64,000 bases of DNA from Epinephelus fuscoguttatus (GCF_011397635.1 NC_064758.1:19713013-19777012); one strand, 5' to 3'. Shown: positions 12,837 to 25,500, numbered from the stretch's first letter. The notes: a model not told the origin generated them from the letters alone. A program made the numbers and translations.

Positions 12837-13540
12837 GGTCTAACTCCAGCATAAAAGTAAATTCAAATGCATTATTCATGGATCTCTGTGTCAAAATATC
12901 ATTTACGTGTGCTGTGTTGACTCATGGCTCGTAAAATGAGAAGGACATGAAAAGAAAGAACGAAGGGAGGAAATAAACAACTCAGGAGGCTTTCTCTATT
13001 CTTGGCCCGAAAATAAAAAAAGGAGCCCTGGTGCGCTCTCCCTCAACTTATTAGGCATCAATTATTTATTGTATTTTCTGTTTACTATTCTTTATCTGTG
13101 TAATAAGCAGCCACCTTGTCAGAGAAAGTCTCAAACCCGTCTTTAAAGTTTGCAGGGACTGAAGGAGACGTTTAAAAAAAAAAAAAAAACTAACCTCTTG
13201 TTATTGACCCTACAACCTAACACACCACAAGTACATGAGGGTGACAATTTTCAAATCAACCCCAATTCCCTCGTCAATGAATCTTTGAGTCTTGCTGCAA
13301 ATCTGGGCCAAGATAACCAGCTGTTTGTGAGAATTTTTCTTCCCCATTTTAATTTTTTTTGGGGGGGGGGGATTTTCAGTATAATGAGTGCTGCCACTAC
13401 TGTACCATCACCAAGCCTCCAGTCTCTCTGTTTGGGACTACTGGCTTCATACAGTGAAGTACACTGACACCACAGCAGCCCCTACAGGTGGACGGCAGCA
13501 CTACAGCTGCCATTAGCTTCAATCCTGTTTAATTACAGTA

Positions 13541-13640
13541 TTGGTGGTTTTCAAACTGTGGGTCGACACCGCCCAAGGGGCCTGTTAGATAAATCTGAGG
13601 GGTCATGAGATAATTAAGAGGGTGGGAGAGCTTAGATAAA
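13541..13640. mobile_element. hAT-like transposon remnant
   Basis: GGTGGTTTTCAAACTGTGGG followed by CAAGGGGCC, GAGGGGTCATGAGATAATT resembles the conserved end of non-autonomous hAT elements (GTGGTTTTCAAACTGGGG... GGGGTC...AGATGATT). Only one end is visible. Confidence 0.4.
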
Positions 13641-14742
13641 AACCCTTAAACTGCAGAAATTATTATTTTTTCAGATGTTCTTGTAATTCCTGCTTACTGT
13701 TGTGAATTGATAGATAATTTTCAGGCATCTAGAAATATTTAAATAGAACAGGAACTATGTGGTTGACCTGGTTAGATGTATGCAACTGTGATAATGGATT
13801 CCACGTCATCATTTAAAGGGGTTACAAAGTAAAAAGGTCAGCAAATTATCTATTGTCTAACCTGCAAAAACAGAAAATCAGAATACGAGTATGCTTAAGT
13901 TTAAGTCCAAGATATCGATTACAACAATATCAAAACTGGGCTAAATCAGTTTTTTTTTTTAGGATTTTTTTAAAACACAGAAGTCTAAATGACTGGCAAC
14001 AACATGAACTAATCATCTACTTGAGGGGATAAAATGTATTATTTTGGCTTCTTCTTCTTCTCTCAAAAGGTCTGCATTCATATGTGACTGCATGTGTATA
14101 TACATATGCACATATACATGTATATACGTATGTGTGTGTATCTAGTGAGGGTGGGGACACATATGACCTGCTCCACTTTTATTTTGATTTATAAGGCTGG
14201 TAGAGAGCATCATCACAGAATCGCTTCATCTTCTCTCCTTTATTACACCACATTTGTTTTCATTTTACTCCCAAGGCCTGGCTGAATACATTACAGATTT
14301 CCCATGGGGCTGCGGGGGCCAGCTCCTCCGCCACGGGAGACAATGGGATGACGGGGAGGGATTTCTGAGCATGCTTCATCATTAGAGGCATTAGCATTAT
14401 TTTGACTTCAAAACATTATCACGGGATTATCATTACTCTCTGTATTAGCGGGATAAGTGGACACATTTGTGGGAGCATTGGTCAAGCGTATTGGTCGTAA
14501 ATGACAGAAGCTAATAATTGATCAAGCCAGTATGTGATAATTAGTTATTACAAGTGTCAGGTACCAGAAGAGACTTTTTAAAATGGTTACATATAAAAAA
14601 TCCATGAATTTTCATAGGGGAAAAAAATGAGTCCAGCTTCAAACTCTCCTTTCTAGCAGCGAAAAAAAAAAAAAAATCCTCTCCCCTCTTTACTGATGCA
14701 GCTTCTACCTCAGATCCCATTTTTGGTGATTTAGATGACACA

Positions 14743-14760
14743 ACCCCCCCCCCCCCCCCC
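14743..14760. repeat. Poly-C tract
   Basis: Eighteen consecutive C bases. The length is likely uncertain in any assembly. Confidence 0.9.
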
Positions 14761-17700
14761 ACATCCCTCCATAGCAGTCATTTGAGACATTTTTTTTTAA
14801 TGCCTGGGGGTAAAGTGGGACACAAAATCTGATTCAGTACGAGGAAGATAACTAAGAGTAGAACATTACGGTGGAGATAATATGGCAATTGGGTTTAGCA
14901 TACAAAGGTCAATGGCAGGTTAATGCACAATGTAATACATGATTGACAATGGGAGCCCAGGGGGGAGGGGCCGTGAGGTCAAGGGGTGGCGTTGAGACTT
15001 GTTTTGGGTCAGTCTGGAAACAATATGAGCACGAGGTGGGGAATTATGCCCATTTATCATGTTTGTCATATGACTTTGGCCCACAAGATTTCTGCTCTAA
15101 CTGTGCAGGAATCCAACACAGACTATAATTTGTTTCCAAGACACTATACCTATTTTCTTTAATGATCTTTTACATCAGAATCTCTGAAATATATGTGGCC
15201 ATTTTTCCATATCCTCAAAAGAATAATTTGCTTTAATATTTGCAGTTTGATCTTTAAGGTGACACACAGTCAATCAGTCATGCTGCAGTCAACTATTAAT
15301 ACTTGCTGACACGTCTTCATTTTACTTCTTGTCAGCCATATTTTCCCTTTCCTTGGTCCCATTATGCAAGCATATCAATTTGCTATTGTTCATCTCCGTC
15401 TTCCGTCTACGAGCCTGTCTTTGGTGACAATAGAAAAGCCACAAGGAGGCCATAAAAATGGGCAGATTTCCCACTACACCTGTCATCACCACACCTGCTC
15501 CAACTTTCACTTACAGTCACACCGAACCATCTTTTTTTTCCCTCTCCACCTCATTCACGTGTTCAGCATTCACAGCCAGCAGTGAAACTGATAGCATCTA
15601 CATCATTTCAAGGACATACAATAACACCCACTAGCCAAGCCTTGTTACATGAATACATAGAGGAAAGGTTTCCAGCAACATTATTCCATGATTGAATTCC
15701 CAAGGACAAGAGGAAAAAAGGAAAAATGGGGAAGTGGAAAGGGAGGGTAGGGAGCAGAAACAAGCTGTTTTTACGGTTTGCTGAGAATGCTACATAAAAT
15801 ATATATATTCAAAAACACCAAATTAGAGAAAAAATATGATGTGGTCTGAGCATATATGTGTATGCAAACACATGTACGTAAACCTTCGCAAATGTGAGAT
15901 ATGTCAAATAGTATGTGAAAGTAAATGAGAATAACAACAGATACTCCATCTTGAAAAGCTCACAGCTAAGATCCCATTGGCTACTGAGCACGCTGTAAGC
16001 AATGCAGTTGAACATGTAAATTGCATGGTGTCTTCACTCCTGGGGGTAAAATTGCTCCTCACTGCTCACTGCACCCTGTATAATAACCCTCTGGATTCTC
16101 CCTGTTTCAGGGTTTGGGGGATACCTGTCAATCAAATCAAAGCCAGACAGAATACATTTACATAGTTACACTACATTGCAACATCTGAGAGACAGTGAAA
16201 AGAGATATTCCACAGAAAGGATCAGATTTTGACCAAAAATATGTGATATTATCAGATTTTATCATTTGGACTGATGCACACACATAATCACCCTGATATT
16301 TCACTATGTCTATTGTCAGGAAGTGTTGATCAGCTGTAACCACGATTCATTAGAGAACTTATTTGACTTAAGTAATAATGTAGAGATTGGTGGAAGATTT
16401 AAAAAAAACAGGCCCAAGTTGATGAGATCTTCAAGTGGAGACACCCACCCAGAGGCCATAAATGGTACTGCACCTTATTGAACACTTCTTATTAAGAGAA
16501 AAATGTATATGATGACGACGATGGTATATTTAGGTTACAATATAAAGAGAATAAGAAGCACACACACACACATAACACCACAGAGCCCCTATATCCAAAC
16601 TAATAATAAATTCCTGACCTAAGAGGACACAGCTCAGACAATTAAACAAAAATGACCAGTAATAAATAACAGAGAGAATAATAGAGATCATCTTGTGACG
16701 AGATCACACCAGACATGATGCCAATTTGTGACTTGAAACAAATGTGGGTCAGGGGCGTAAATGGCACATTCCCTACTTCCTACCCCTCTACCTCTGGGGT
16801 CCTTGCTCAGACCACACACATCTCCAAACGTGGCCTTCATTATGATCTCAGCTACACACCTGTAAAATGTTGTGATTGCATTTTGCATGGTGTTGACAAA
16901 ATTTGTCCACAGACAGACAGATAAATAAACATTTGGTAAGGGTTAACTGCCCCTGCGATAGTTCCTGCTACCCTAGGTGTCTCCAGGACCACGTTATGCC
17001 ATGACACAAACAGACTCACATGGTGAAAACAATACCAGCTCTGCTGTTGTGGCTGGTAATTAAACAGCCTGACAGTAAACTGCAGAATAAAACCACCAAG
17101 GCAAAAAAACAAGAGCATCTATAAACAATAAAATGTGACAGCAGCTGCAGCCACAAACTCACAAATTAAAGCTGAAACAGAGCACCACAGTTTTTGCACA
17201 AAGTAGTGCACACTCACAGAAAACCCTATATTGAGGCCCTCCTCTACAGTTAAGAATTTGTTATTATATTCACCTGTCTGGATGTCTTTTTGTGAATCTT
17301 GTGCACTGTGAAGTCCTCCACAATCTGCTACAGATTCAACATCTCTGCTCAGTCATTTTCAAAGCATACAACTAGTATTTTCCCAGTATAACCAGTCCCA
17401 CTGCATTCTTCAAAGCATTCCAACACATTTACCTGAATAAGGCTCTGCAGTCACAAACAGTAGAAAGGCCTCAATAAACACAGAAGTCACCTGCAGGATT
17501 CACAATGTTAGCATTTAGCATGTTAGCCACACCCAGAATGCACCTGCTGGTTACAACATGAGTGTGTTTGATTCGCATCACTTAGCATGATGTTCGCTGA
17601 GTGGTGCGTTAAAGTAGTGATCAAATATGGTAGCTGCAACCTTCTATACCGAGATATAATAATGCTAATGCTAATGCTAACCATAAATCATAGTGATGTC

Positions 17701-18423
17701 ATTCTTAATTTTATTGCCCGTATTACTGTAGGCTACTGCTCATTAACTGTTAGTCCTGGCCCAGGTGTGACCTTAACCCTACACCTATCAACCTGATACT
17801 TGGCCAGTGAATGTACACACTATGTTTTGCGTAACGCCAGCTAAGCGCAGAGTGTCTCCTCTCTGCCATCGTGCAGCCACAGACACACTTCTCTGCTGCA
17901 GCTGCTGGTATCTCCTTTTTCATCAGGACCTGTTTCATGACTGTAGCCTACAGCAGAGACTCCATAATGCACTGAAAAGCACAAATCTAATTAATACCAC
18001 TTTAAAGGTAGGATCTAAGTTAGGCTACACCCTGCAGCGTACTTACATGTTAACTTACACGTCATTTCTTTATATGGTGAGATGATGTCAATGTCAAATT
18101 TATGGAACCACATTAAAGGCAGTTTGAATGACAGCAAAAGTGTTTGAAGACAAAACAGAATAGGCTGTCTGCATTTAGGCACGTACTACCAGAGAGCACA
18201 GCCACTGTTTTCTGCCCACCTGTTCCTGTTTTGTCATGTTTGCAACAAAATTGTTTGCAGCACATCATCATGCATTTTTAGGTAAAAAGAGAACACTAAT
18301 GTTATTACTGGGTCATTGTGCTCTAGATAAGAGTATGTTTTGGGGTTGAATGTGTCATAATATTAATAAATCATGCTTCAAAACTTCCTTTACAGGTGAC
18401 CAGGACAGCTGTTCTCACCTAAC

Positions 18424-19238
18424 ATGGATAAAGGGTGGTTCATTGGACATCAGAGGATTTCCCTTGCAAAGGAGGAGGCGTCCAGCTCATGCAGCAGTGT
18501 CTCAAGACCCCGTATGATTATTAACCTGACTCAAATGCTTCAAGCTGACAATCCGAATGCAGTCAAGAAGCCAATTCCAAGAGTCTCTGTGCCAAAGGAA
18601 CAATTGCAGTCTCTCTGTGAACCAATAAACCCATCGTCCGACAGTAGTCACACTCTCTGCCTTCCACCACACACAAGAAGAAGCAATGCAGAGTACAATT
18701 TGTCGACTCTTTGGGGCTCGACCTGGAAGATGTCAAGCTTTTTAAACCTGGAGAGGATCCGTTTATACCACATCATGTTGCCTTCATACTGCTGATGGAT
18801 GCAGAGTTGGCAGATGGAAAGCATCTGGAGATATCTTTGCCATACTTGAAGCCGGTTTTTAATCAACAACCTGGTGACCAGGAAGGATTCCTGCATCGGT
18901 TGTGTTTTCATGAATTTGGACTTTGAGAAAGATGTCACAGCCCGCTATTCGTTTACAGACTGGAAGAGCTGCTCAGAAACTAAAGCTTCTTGGGTGTCCA
19001 CCATCACCAAGACCTGGGAAGGAGGAGGGGGCCAGTTCAGTTGTGATACATTTCGTTTCCACCTGCCTGTTCCTCCATTCCTACAGCCAGGGGCAGTGTT
19101 GCAGTTTGCCATCCGATACACAGTCTGTGGGGCTGAATACTGGGACAACAATGATGGAGAGAATTATAAGTTAGTCTGCCATAACTACAAGCTCGCTGTG
19201 CCCAAAGAATGCGAGGACAGCATGTGCACTTCATCTAA
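18424..19238 (+). pseudogene. ppp1r3d: ppp1r3d, glycogen-targeting PP1 regulatory subunit, disrupted by three lesions
   Basis: The family tethers protein phosphatase 1 to glycogen, activating glycogen synthase. The first frame (ATG 18,424) runs to about 18,650-18,670. A second frame carries the PP1-docking motif RVQF (18,690-18,701) and LGLDLEDVKLF. A third frame from about 18,900 carries most of the CBM21 glycogen-binding domain (NLDFEKDVTARYSFTDWK, LPVPPFLQPG, EYWDNNDGENYKL). The three pieces lie in frames 1, 3 and 1. The second junction lacks about 18 residues expected between EGFLHRL and the VFMNLDFEK strand. Near the end, one missing base at about 19,224 replaces the family C-terminus SMVHFI-stop (ancestral TAA at 19,236-19,238) with a read-through to 19,311. 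Adjacency to sycp2 matches human PPP1R3D-SYCP2. A pseudogene is likeliest, with clustered assembly errors as the alternative. Confidence 0.75.
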
Positions 19239-19311
19239 GATGTTGACTAAAAAAAGGGTAGAAGAAACCAATTTAGAGCACTTTATGACCATTGACAGCA
19301 AGACCTATTAA

Positions 19312-20003
19312 ATATGCATAACTGCATTGTGACATAAAATGTGGATTTTGTTAGACTAACAAAGGATTTCTTTGACTCAAGTAAGATTCAAGACAAACTG
19401 TCAACTCTAGACAGACAGCGCCAGTGTGAACACTAATGCACTTCTAATATACGCCAGCTTCAGTGCCACTGTTTGACTTTTGTGTTTTCTTCTTTAAAAT
19501 TGCACTCTAATTGATTTTCCTGGTTATTTAAACAAATACTTTAAAGTGGGCACATCAAATGGAAGTGACACCAACTGAGTGTTACATGTTCAGCTTGTAT
19601 TATAAAGTGTAACTTATATTCTTATTGAAAGCCAAAGTCCCACCTAATAGCTTGGCATCTTCTACTAGCTTTTTGTGACTCAATGGGTTTTCTTGTAGCT
19701 TTCTTTTTAATTAGGGACTGTTCTTTACTTACGATAGAGAGGGTGTGGTGCAAAATAAGGGAGGCACGTCAAATAATTTTTCTAGCCCTAGGGAGGGATG
19801 GATGTTTTTCTACTCTGGCTTGGCCAAGGGACATACCACTTTAAATGGTTGTATTTTGTATTTGAAATACTCTCTGAACCTGCCAGCATATGTATCATAG
19901 CAAGAAACCTCCAAAAACTTCCAACAGTTCTTGAATACATCATGTGCGATAAATACCACTGTCATCAAATCTGAATTTAAAATAGAGATATTTTATCAAA
20001 ATC
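19312..20003. other. 3' flank of ppp1r3d
   Basis: AT-rich, no exon recognised. It probably includes the former 3' untranslated region. I see no convincing polyadenylation signal. Confidence 0.4.
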
Positions 20004-20017
20004 ATTTTATCTGCATG

Positions 20018-20386
20018 GGCGGCGTGGTGGTGTGGTGGTTAGCACTCTCGCCTCACAGCAAGAGGGTTGCCGGTTCGATCCCGGGCGTGGGAGCCCTTCT
20101 GTGTGGAGTTTGCATGTTCTCCCCGTGTCAGCGTGGGTTCTCTCCGGGCACTCCGGCTTCCTCCCACAGTCCAAAGACATGCAGATTGGGGACTAGGTTA
20201 ATTGGTGCCTCTAAATTGTCCGTAGGTGTGTCTCTATGTTGTTTGTCTCTATGTGTCAGCCCTGCGATAGTCTGGCGACCTGTCCAGGGTGTACCCTGCC
20301 TCTCGCCCGATGTCAGCTGGGATAGGCTCCAGCCCCCCCACGACCCTCAAGAGGATGAAGCGGTTAGAAGATGAATGAATGAATGA
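20018..20386 (+). mobile_element. Full-length tRNA-headed SINE, family A
   Basis: A perfect 14-bp duplication, ATTTTATCTGCATG, flanks it (20,004-20,017 and 20,387-20,400). An A-box-like TGGTGGTTAGCAC and a B-box GGTTCGATCCC (20,072-20,082) form the tRNA-like head. The body contains GTGTGGAGTTTGCATGTTCT and GGGATAGGCTCCAGCCCCCC, and the tail is (ATGA)n. The intact duplication shows a recent retrotransposition by LINE machinery. Related copies lie at 26,392-26,728, 52,995-53,250 and 6650-6728. Confidence 0.9.
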
Positions 20387-20739
20387 ATTTTATCTGCATG
20401 TCGCATTTAAATTTTCACCAAAATAAACTATTTGCAACAGATCCTGGAAAAAGAATTTAATTCTGTGCTCCTGCATGCATGACAATAGTGAAACAAACAA
20501 AAAACAAGGCTTTTTACAGCTCATCAAAGAGTAAGTTTTTAAAATCTAATGATATGCCTACTTTCCGATATTACTGTGGCTGCTGCAGCTTGTGTGATAA
20601 TGTGATTTGGAGATTTGCATTTTGCTTGAGTAATTAGCTGCTTGTTTTGGGGATAACTCTCCCTCCCTCTGTGCTATTCAATCATTACATTGGCTCCAAG
20701 TGGCAACTTCGAGGGCTGAAAAATGAAGTCAACACAGAA

Positions 20740-20978
20740 ATGCCCAAAACTGCAATTCATTGAATGGCCACTTGGGGGCGGCTCCGATACAGAGTAACCC
20801 TCTCCATAGACCCCCATGTTAAAAAGCTCAACTTTACAGCAGAAATAAACATGTTTACAGTCTGGTACAAAAAATAGTTTTGGTTTTTGTAGCTTAAGCC
20901 TATTTCCCCCTCCATGACATCTATAAGGGGAGTGATTTTTTTTTTTACAACTCATTTACATTTTATTGAGGTTTAAAG
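20740..20978. repeat. Interspersed repeat of unknown family
   Basis: The phrases GGCCACTTGGGGGCGGCTCC, AACTTTACAGCAGAAATAAA and CATGTTTACAGTCTGGTAC followed by TTTTGGTTTTTGTAGCT are, from memory, a recurrent combination in fish genomes. It abuts the Tc1 remnant. Confidence 0.45.
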
Positions 20979-21480
20979 TTACTTAATTGGTACTAGGGGG
21001 CCTAAAGTGTGCCAAGAAAATATCCCCCACACCATTACACCACCAGCACCAGCCTGAACTGTTGATACAAGGCAGGATGGATTCATGCTTTCATGTTGTT
21101 TATGCCAAATTCTGACCCATCCCACCAAGGTTGGATGTGTTGTTGGTTCAGCGATGGTCTTCTGCAGACCTAGGTTGTAACAAGTGGTTATTGGAGTTAC
21201 TGTTGCCTTTCTATCATCTTGAACCAGTCTGGTCATTTTCCTCTGACCTCTGGCATCAACAAGGCATTTTTACCCAGAGAACTGCTGCTCACTGGACATT
21301 TTCTCTTTTTCAGACCATCCTCTGTAAACCCTAGAGATGGTGCTGTCTGAAATTCCCAGTAGATCGGCAGTTTCTGAAATACTCAGACCAGCCTGTCTGG
21401 CACCAACAACCATGCCACATTCAAAGTCACTTAAATCACCTTTCTTCCCCATTCTGGTGCTTGAACTTCAGCAGGTTGTC
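20979..21480 (-). mobile_element. Tc1/mariner transposase remnant (dead)
   Basis: On the minus strand 21,452-21,270 encodes MGKKGDLSDFECGMVVGARQ followed by SISETADLLGISDSTISRVY, the N-terminal helix-turn-helix of Tc1 transposases. A second frame (21,236-20,979) encodes a middle part ending GGVMVWGIFSWHTLGPLVPI. The frames are disconnected, and the second and third catalytic acidic residues are absent because the 3' half is missing. This is a non-functional fossil. Confidence 0.8.
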
Positions 21481-21859
21481 TTGACCATGTGTACGAGCCT
21501 AAATGGGTGAGAGAAAAAGGAAGTCATACCCCAGCCAGTTTTACAAAACATTGTAAAACATAGTATTTTGTCTGTATTGTCAGCTAAATGGGAATAAAAT
21601 ATTGTTACCACCACATGTTAAGTTGGCCACTATAACAAGAACAGCTCCCAGGGGTTGTCAGTGCTCCTGGGAAATGTAGTTGTTGATTACTGACAATAAT
21701 TGTTGTGTCATAATTCTGAACATTGGGACTTTCTCTAATGTACTTTCCAGCAAAGGAGCAGCTGTCTGCTTAAGATAAAAGACGGACAGAAACCCTGAGA
21801 GACAACTTTCCTGTGACAGACAGAGTAAGTTTTACGACTGACGTTTAAAATAGTGGAGC

Positions 21860-21992
21860 AGAGAAGAGACTGGCGGCCATTGGGGGGGGCGGCATCGCGC
21901 GCATGCGTAATGAATGAAAATACTTCGCGCGTTTGACGTTGGACCTGTCAAACAGTTTATTGTCATGTTTCTGCGCAACATTTGACATCACG
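21860..21992 (+). promoter_or_regulatory. Probable sycp2 promoter and non-coding first exon
   Basis: A short CpG-rich island has an inverted CCAAT box (CCATTGG, 21,878-21,884) and CGCGCGCATGCG (21,896-21,907), close to the NRF1 palindrome GCGCATGCGC. It ends in a strong donor (ACG|GTAAGT at 21,992|21,993). A matching acceptor (CCTAACAG, exon start 22,456) lies just before the ATG exon, giving a 5'-untranslated intron. The start site itself is inferred. Confidence 0.45.
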
Positions 21993-22413
21993 GTAAGTAA
22001 GTCAGCGTTATAAAAATAATAACTTACAGTCGACTTTAGTAATGTAGTGCCTGGTAAACGCAAAGGTCGAAATAAGCATTAGCTAAGAGAAGGAACGTTA
22101 GCGAGCGTCAGCAGTAACGTTAGTTATGTTAAGCTAATGTTTTTCTCCGGAAGCCAAATATAGAGTGGTGAAACCATTAACGTGACTGGGTTAATATGTT
22201 AAACGCTAGTTAGCTATTAGTTGTTAAGCTTGTGTTAAACTTAGTTTACAGCCATAGTTTCATAAAGCGACAGACAAATGTGATAAGGTTAGCTATTCAC
22301 TTGTTAGCTAACCTTAGCTAACAGTCAGTTAATGTTACAAATCAGCTCATTAAAGTTCACTCCGACTGAGCCAGTCAAAGTGTAACGTCAATTGTTCATA
22401 GGGATAACGTTAT

Positions 22414-22445
22414 TTATATTATTATTATTATTATTATTATTATTA
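22414..22445. repeat. (TTA)n microsatellite in the sycp2 5' intron
   Basis: About ten ATT/TTA units directly upstream of the branch/acceptor region of the second exon. Confidence 0.9.
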
Positions 22446-22510
22446 GACCTAACAGCCTTTTGAAGACAGCTGAAGCGAAGTTGAAGTAAAGCTGTTCCTC
22501 TAAATGGAAA

Positions 22511-25500
22511 ATGGCCCCGGGACAGGACACTCAGGTGGGAATGCACATCTTTACCCAAGTTTATCAGGATTCCATTGTTGCTGAAAAGCAAACTTATTAG
22601 CCATTTTTCATGTGCAGTTGGAGAAAGTCATTGATGAGGTGTTAAAGAGTGGGGCTGTCCAACCACTGGATGTTTTCTTGCAAAGCAACATACATGAAGG
22701 GACTGTCATCAAATGTTCCCAACAGTTTCTCACCAAATTGGATAAACTTGTCAGCAGGGTAAGATGTAGCCCAGCAGACTTATAATGCCACAATGCTCTA
22801 TTGTTTGTAATTCTAATGAAACCATAGCTATATTTTTTTTTACTTAGAATTTGGATAAAAAAGATGCAAAGTCAGCCAGTTTGGCTTTTGCCATCCTCTA
22901 CAAGTGTGGGAAAAACCTGAAACTACCTGGTGGTTCCCAAGGACTGTCAGGAATAATAGCTCAAGGCCTGCTCAAAAAGATGAGTATACATCTCAATAAA
23001 CAGGCACACAGTGTGTGAGTGCTGCATCAGTAAATGTACTTAGTCAGTTGTTGATTGAACCTGGTTTTGTGCACATGGTGCAGTGGTTTGAGAAATGCAG
23101 GCGACTGTGGATCGAGTGTGGCCCGCAGTGGGATGAGACCTTGTTCAACCTCTCTGAGGATTTCTTTGATGTCTTAATGGTGAGTTGATTTCTAATAATA
23201 AAATAATGCAGCACTCATGTTAATGTCTATATTATAAAGTGTTTTCTTTCCTCCCTGTTACAGGTGGTTCATGAAGCCTGCAAAGAGGGTTTGTTTTACA
23301 TTTCTATTATTTATTTGTTTTTCATCCTCAGTGTGTGCATTATATCTCCAGTGACCCCTTTTTAGGACCCAAATGAAGTTTATTCCACAGTATTACTTGG
23401 GTCTGAAACACTTAAGATTGACACCAGCAACATACAGCAACATTTCTTCAGTGTTAGGGTGTTATCTTTGTATTAATGGTGTAACAGAACAGTACATGTA
23501 GAGACTGACGAACAAGAAGTGAAGTTATGGAATAACTTAGTACAAAAGATTACGCTGAAACTCTGAAGTAATTACATTTCACTATCAAATCAGATACTTT
23601 TTACTGACTAAACTATTGTTGGAACAGATTTAGGTGGAACATAATGAGCATTTATCATACAAAACTAGCTTCTTAAAACAACATCAACTTTCATGATGAA
23701 TCTTATCAAAAAAGACTTTCACTATTGCAGCAACATATGTTTTTTTGCAGGAACTTACAAAATCACAGACTCCTTCCTGTACCCTGTTGGTCAGTTGGCA
23801 GTAGACCCCAGTATCTACATCCTGATCCAAAAAGAGGTTTGAAATGTTTTTAATAACCACTTTTAACTTCTACTTTGGAGCCGCATTAAAAACTGTGATT
23901 TGAGTGTTTGCTCATAAATTCACTTGCTAATAATGTTCTAACAGGCAATTCGCAAATTTAACTTACTTCTGGACAAAATCCCAGTGGAGCTCAAGAAAGA
24001 GAGGAAGATCCTATCATCACAGGAGGCCTCAGATATCATGTATGTCCTGGTAGTTTCCTCATAGTAAGGATTATTGTTACTCATTTTGTTCTGGATCCAC
24101 ACACTATAAACTTTTCTTGTTCATTACATTTATACAGGATCAAGCTAGCTGGTCTGATAATGAAGGGTGGTGGTAAGTATCTTTTATGAATAGTATCATC
24201 TCATTTCACCAAGAATCATACATACCATAGACACAGAAATGTACAACACACTTTGTTTGTGTCAGATTACGACTTGCAGACAGCCCTGGTGGAGGCATTG
24301 TGCAGAATGGCAGCTCCTGACCAGAGGAAGGAGCTGGCCTATCGGTGGTTCAGCATGGAGCATGTGGCCAGCGCCTTTGTCAAGATCAGTGATTCTGAGT
24401 TTGAGACGGTAAAAATGTCTGATTTGTACAAGTGCACCACCTTTGCCTCTCATTTACATGTACATGATTTGCACTACAGTGGTAATGTAGTGTAAAAACA
24501 TTACAAGAGGAGTTCAGCTACATGGAATTTAATATAAATGTGTGTGATTTCAGGACTGTCGCAAATTTCTGAACTTGGTGAATGGGATGCAGGGAGACAG
24601 GAGCAGGTACACAAATACCGTAACTCAGTGCCTCCCAAGACATGGTTTGGAGAACTCAAGGGGTCATTAGGGTTGCCACCCAAAAGAGGAATATTTTAGT
24701 GTAACTTTTACTGAAACTATTATTTCACACCTTTGACTCTATAGCACAATGAGAAAACGAATTATTTTTTCATTAAATTTTATAAATGTGATAGAGACAC
24801 ATAATTTAATAACAATGTTCTCTCTGTAATATAGAGTGTACTCCTATCCTTGTTTGGAGGCTTATCTGGACAAGCATGAGGTCAGTATCGACAGGGTTTC
24901 TGTGGTTTAAAGAATAGGAGAAAATGTCAAATGATACAAAATAATAAATGCAGCTGTTGTCTGTCTCGAGTCTGACAGCACATTAGAGGCAATAATTTCA
25001 AGATGCTTCTGCCTTTTTGGTACAATTAACTGTTCATTAAAGTGTTAGGATAGTTAATGTGAGCTAAAATGTCACAATTCATAATGTACTGCTATGTGTA
25101 TCAAGGATTATGTGTGCTCAAAGGATTTTGGTTTTGTTGTTAGCTGCTGATGCCTGCTGATGAGAACCTGGAAGAATTTTGGATCGACTTTAACCTTGAC
25201 AGCCGCAGCATCTCCTTTTACTTCTCTTTTTCTGATGATGAGGCACAGGTACCTCACAGTCATTCATGAAAGTGAAATTCAAGAAGTGCAATAACTTATG
25301 TAATAAACTGTAGATTTGTATTTGTTATAGCCTAATTTAGACTGATATTCTCGTCATGTAGGAGGCCCAGTGGGAAACAGTATGTTTCAATGACAATGAA
25401 GTCCAAAGCTACACTGTAACAGGTAATTAGAGTACAAAGAGTACTGTATTTGTGTCTAGCATCTGAATCTGCAGATGAAAAAAATAGCACTTGTCCATTA

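Larger units (their letters stand above)
12900..18380. other. Gene-free stretch upstream of ppp1r3d
   Basis: No exon was recognised. It holds a G10 run (13,361-13,370), a C18 run (14,743-14,760), a hAT-like remnant (13,541-13,640) and an AT-rich unique patch at 14,290-14,560 (GATAATTAGTTATTAC) that could be regulatory. The segment before 18,395 ends in a pyrimidine-AG (CTTCCTTTACAG) that could be the acceptor of the ppp1r3d coding exon, implying an upstream untranslated exon that I could not locate. Confidence 0.4.

Noticed and set aside
12364-12894. 176-codon minus-strand frame rich in Ser and Pro
   Set aside because: It is the translation of the polypurine tract. It has no domain and no splice context.
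18424-19311. ppp1r3d as a processed retrocopy
   Set aside because: The family normally has a single coding exon, an acceptor-like sequence precedes the ATG exon, and the position next to sycp2 is the ancestral one. The native locus is more likely.
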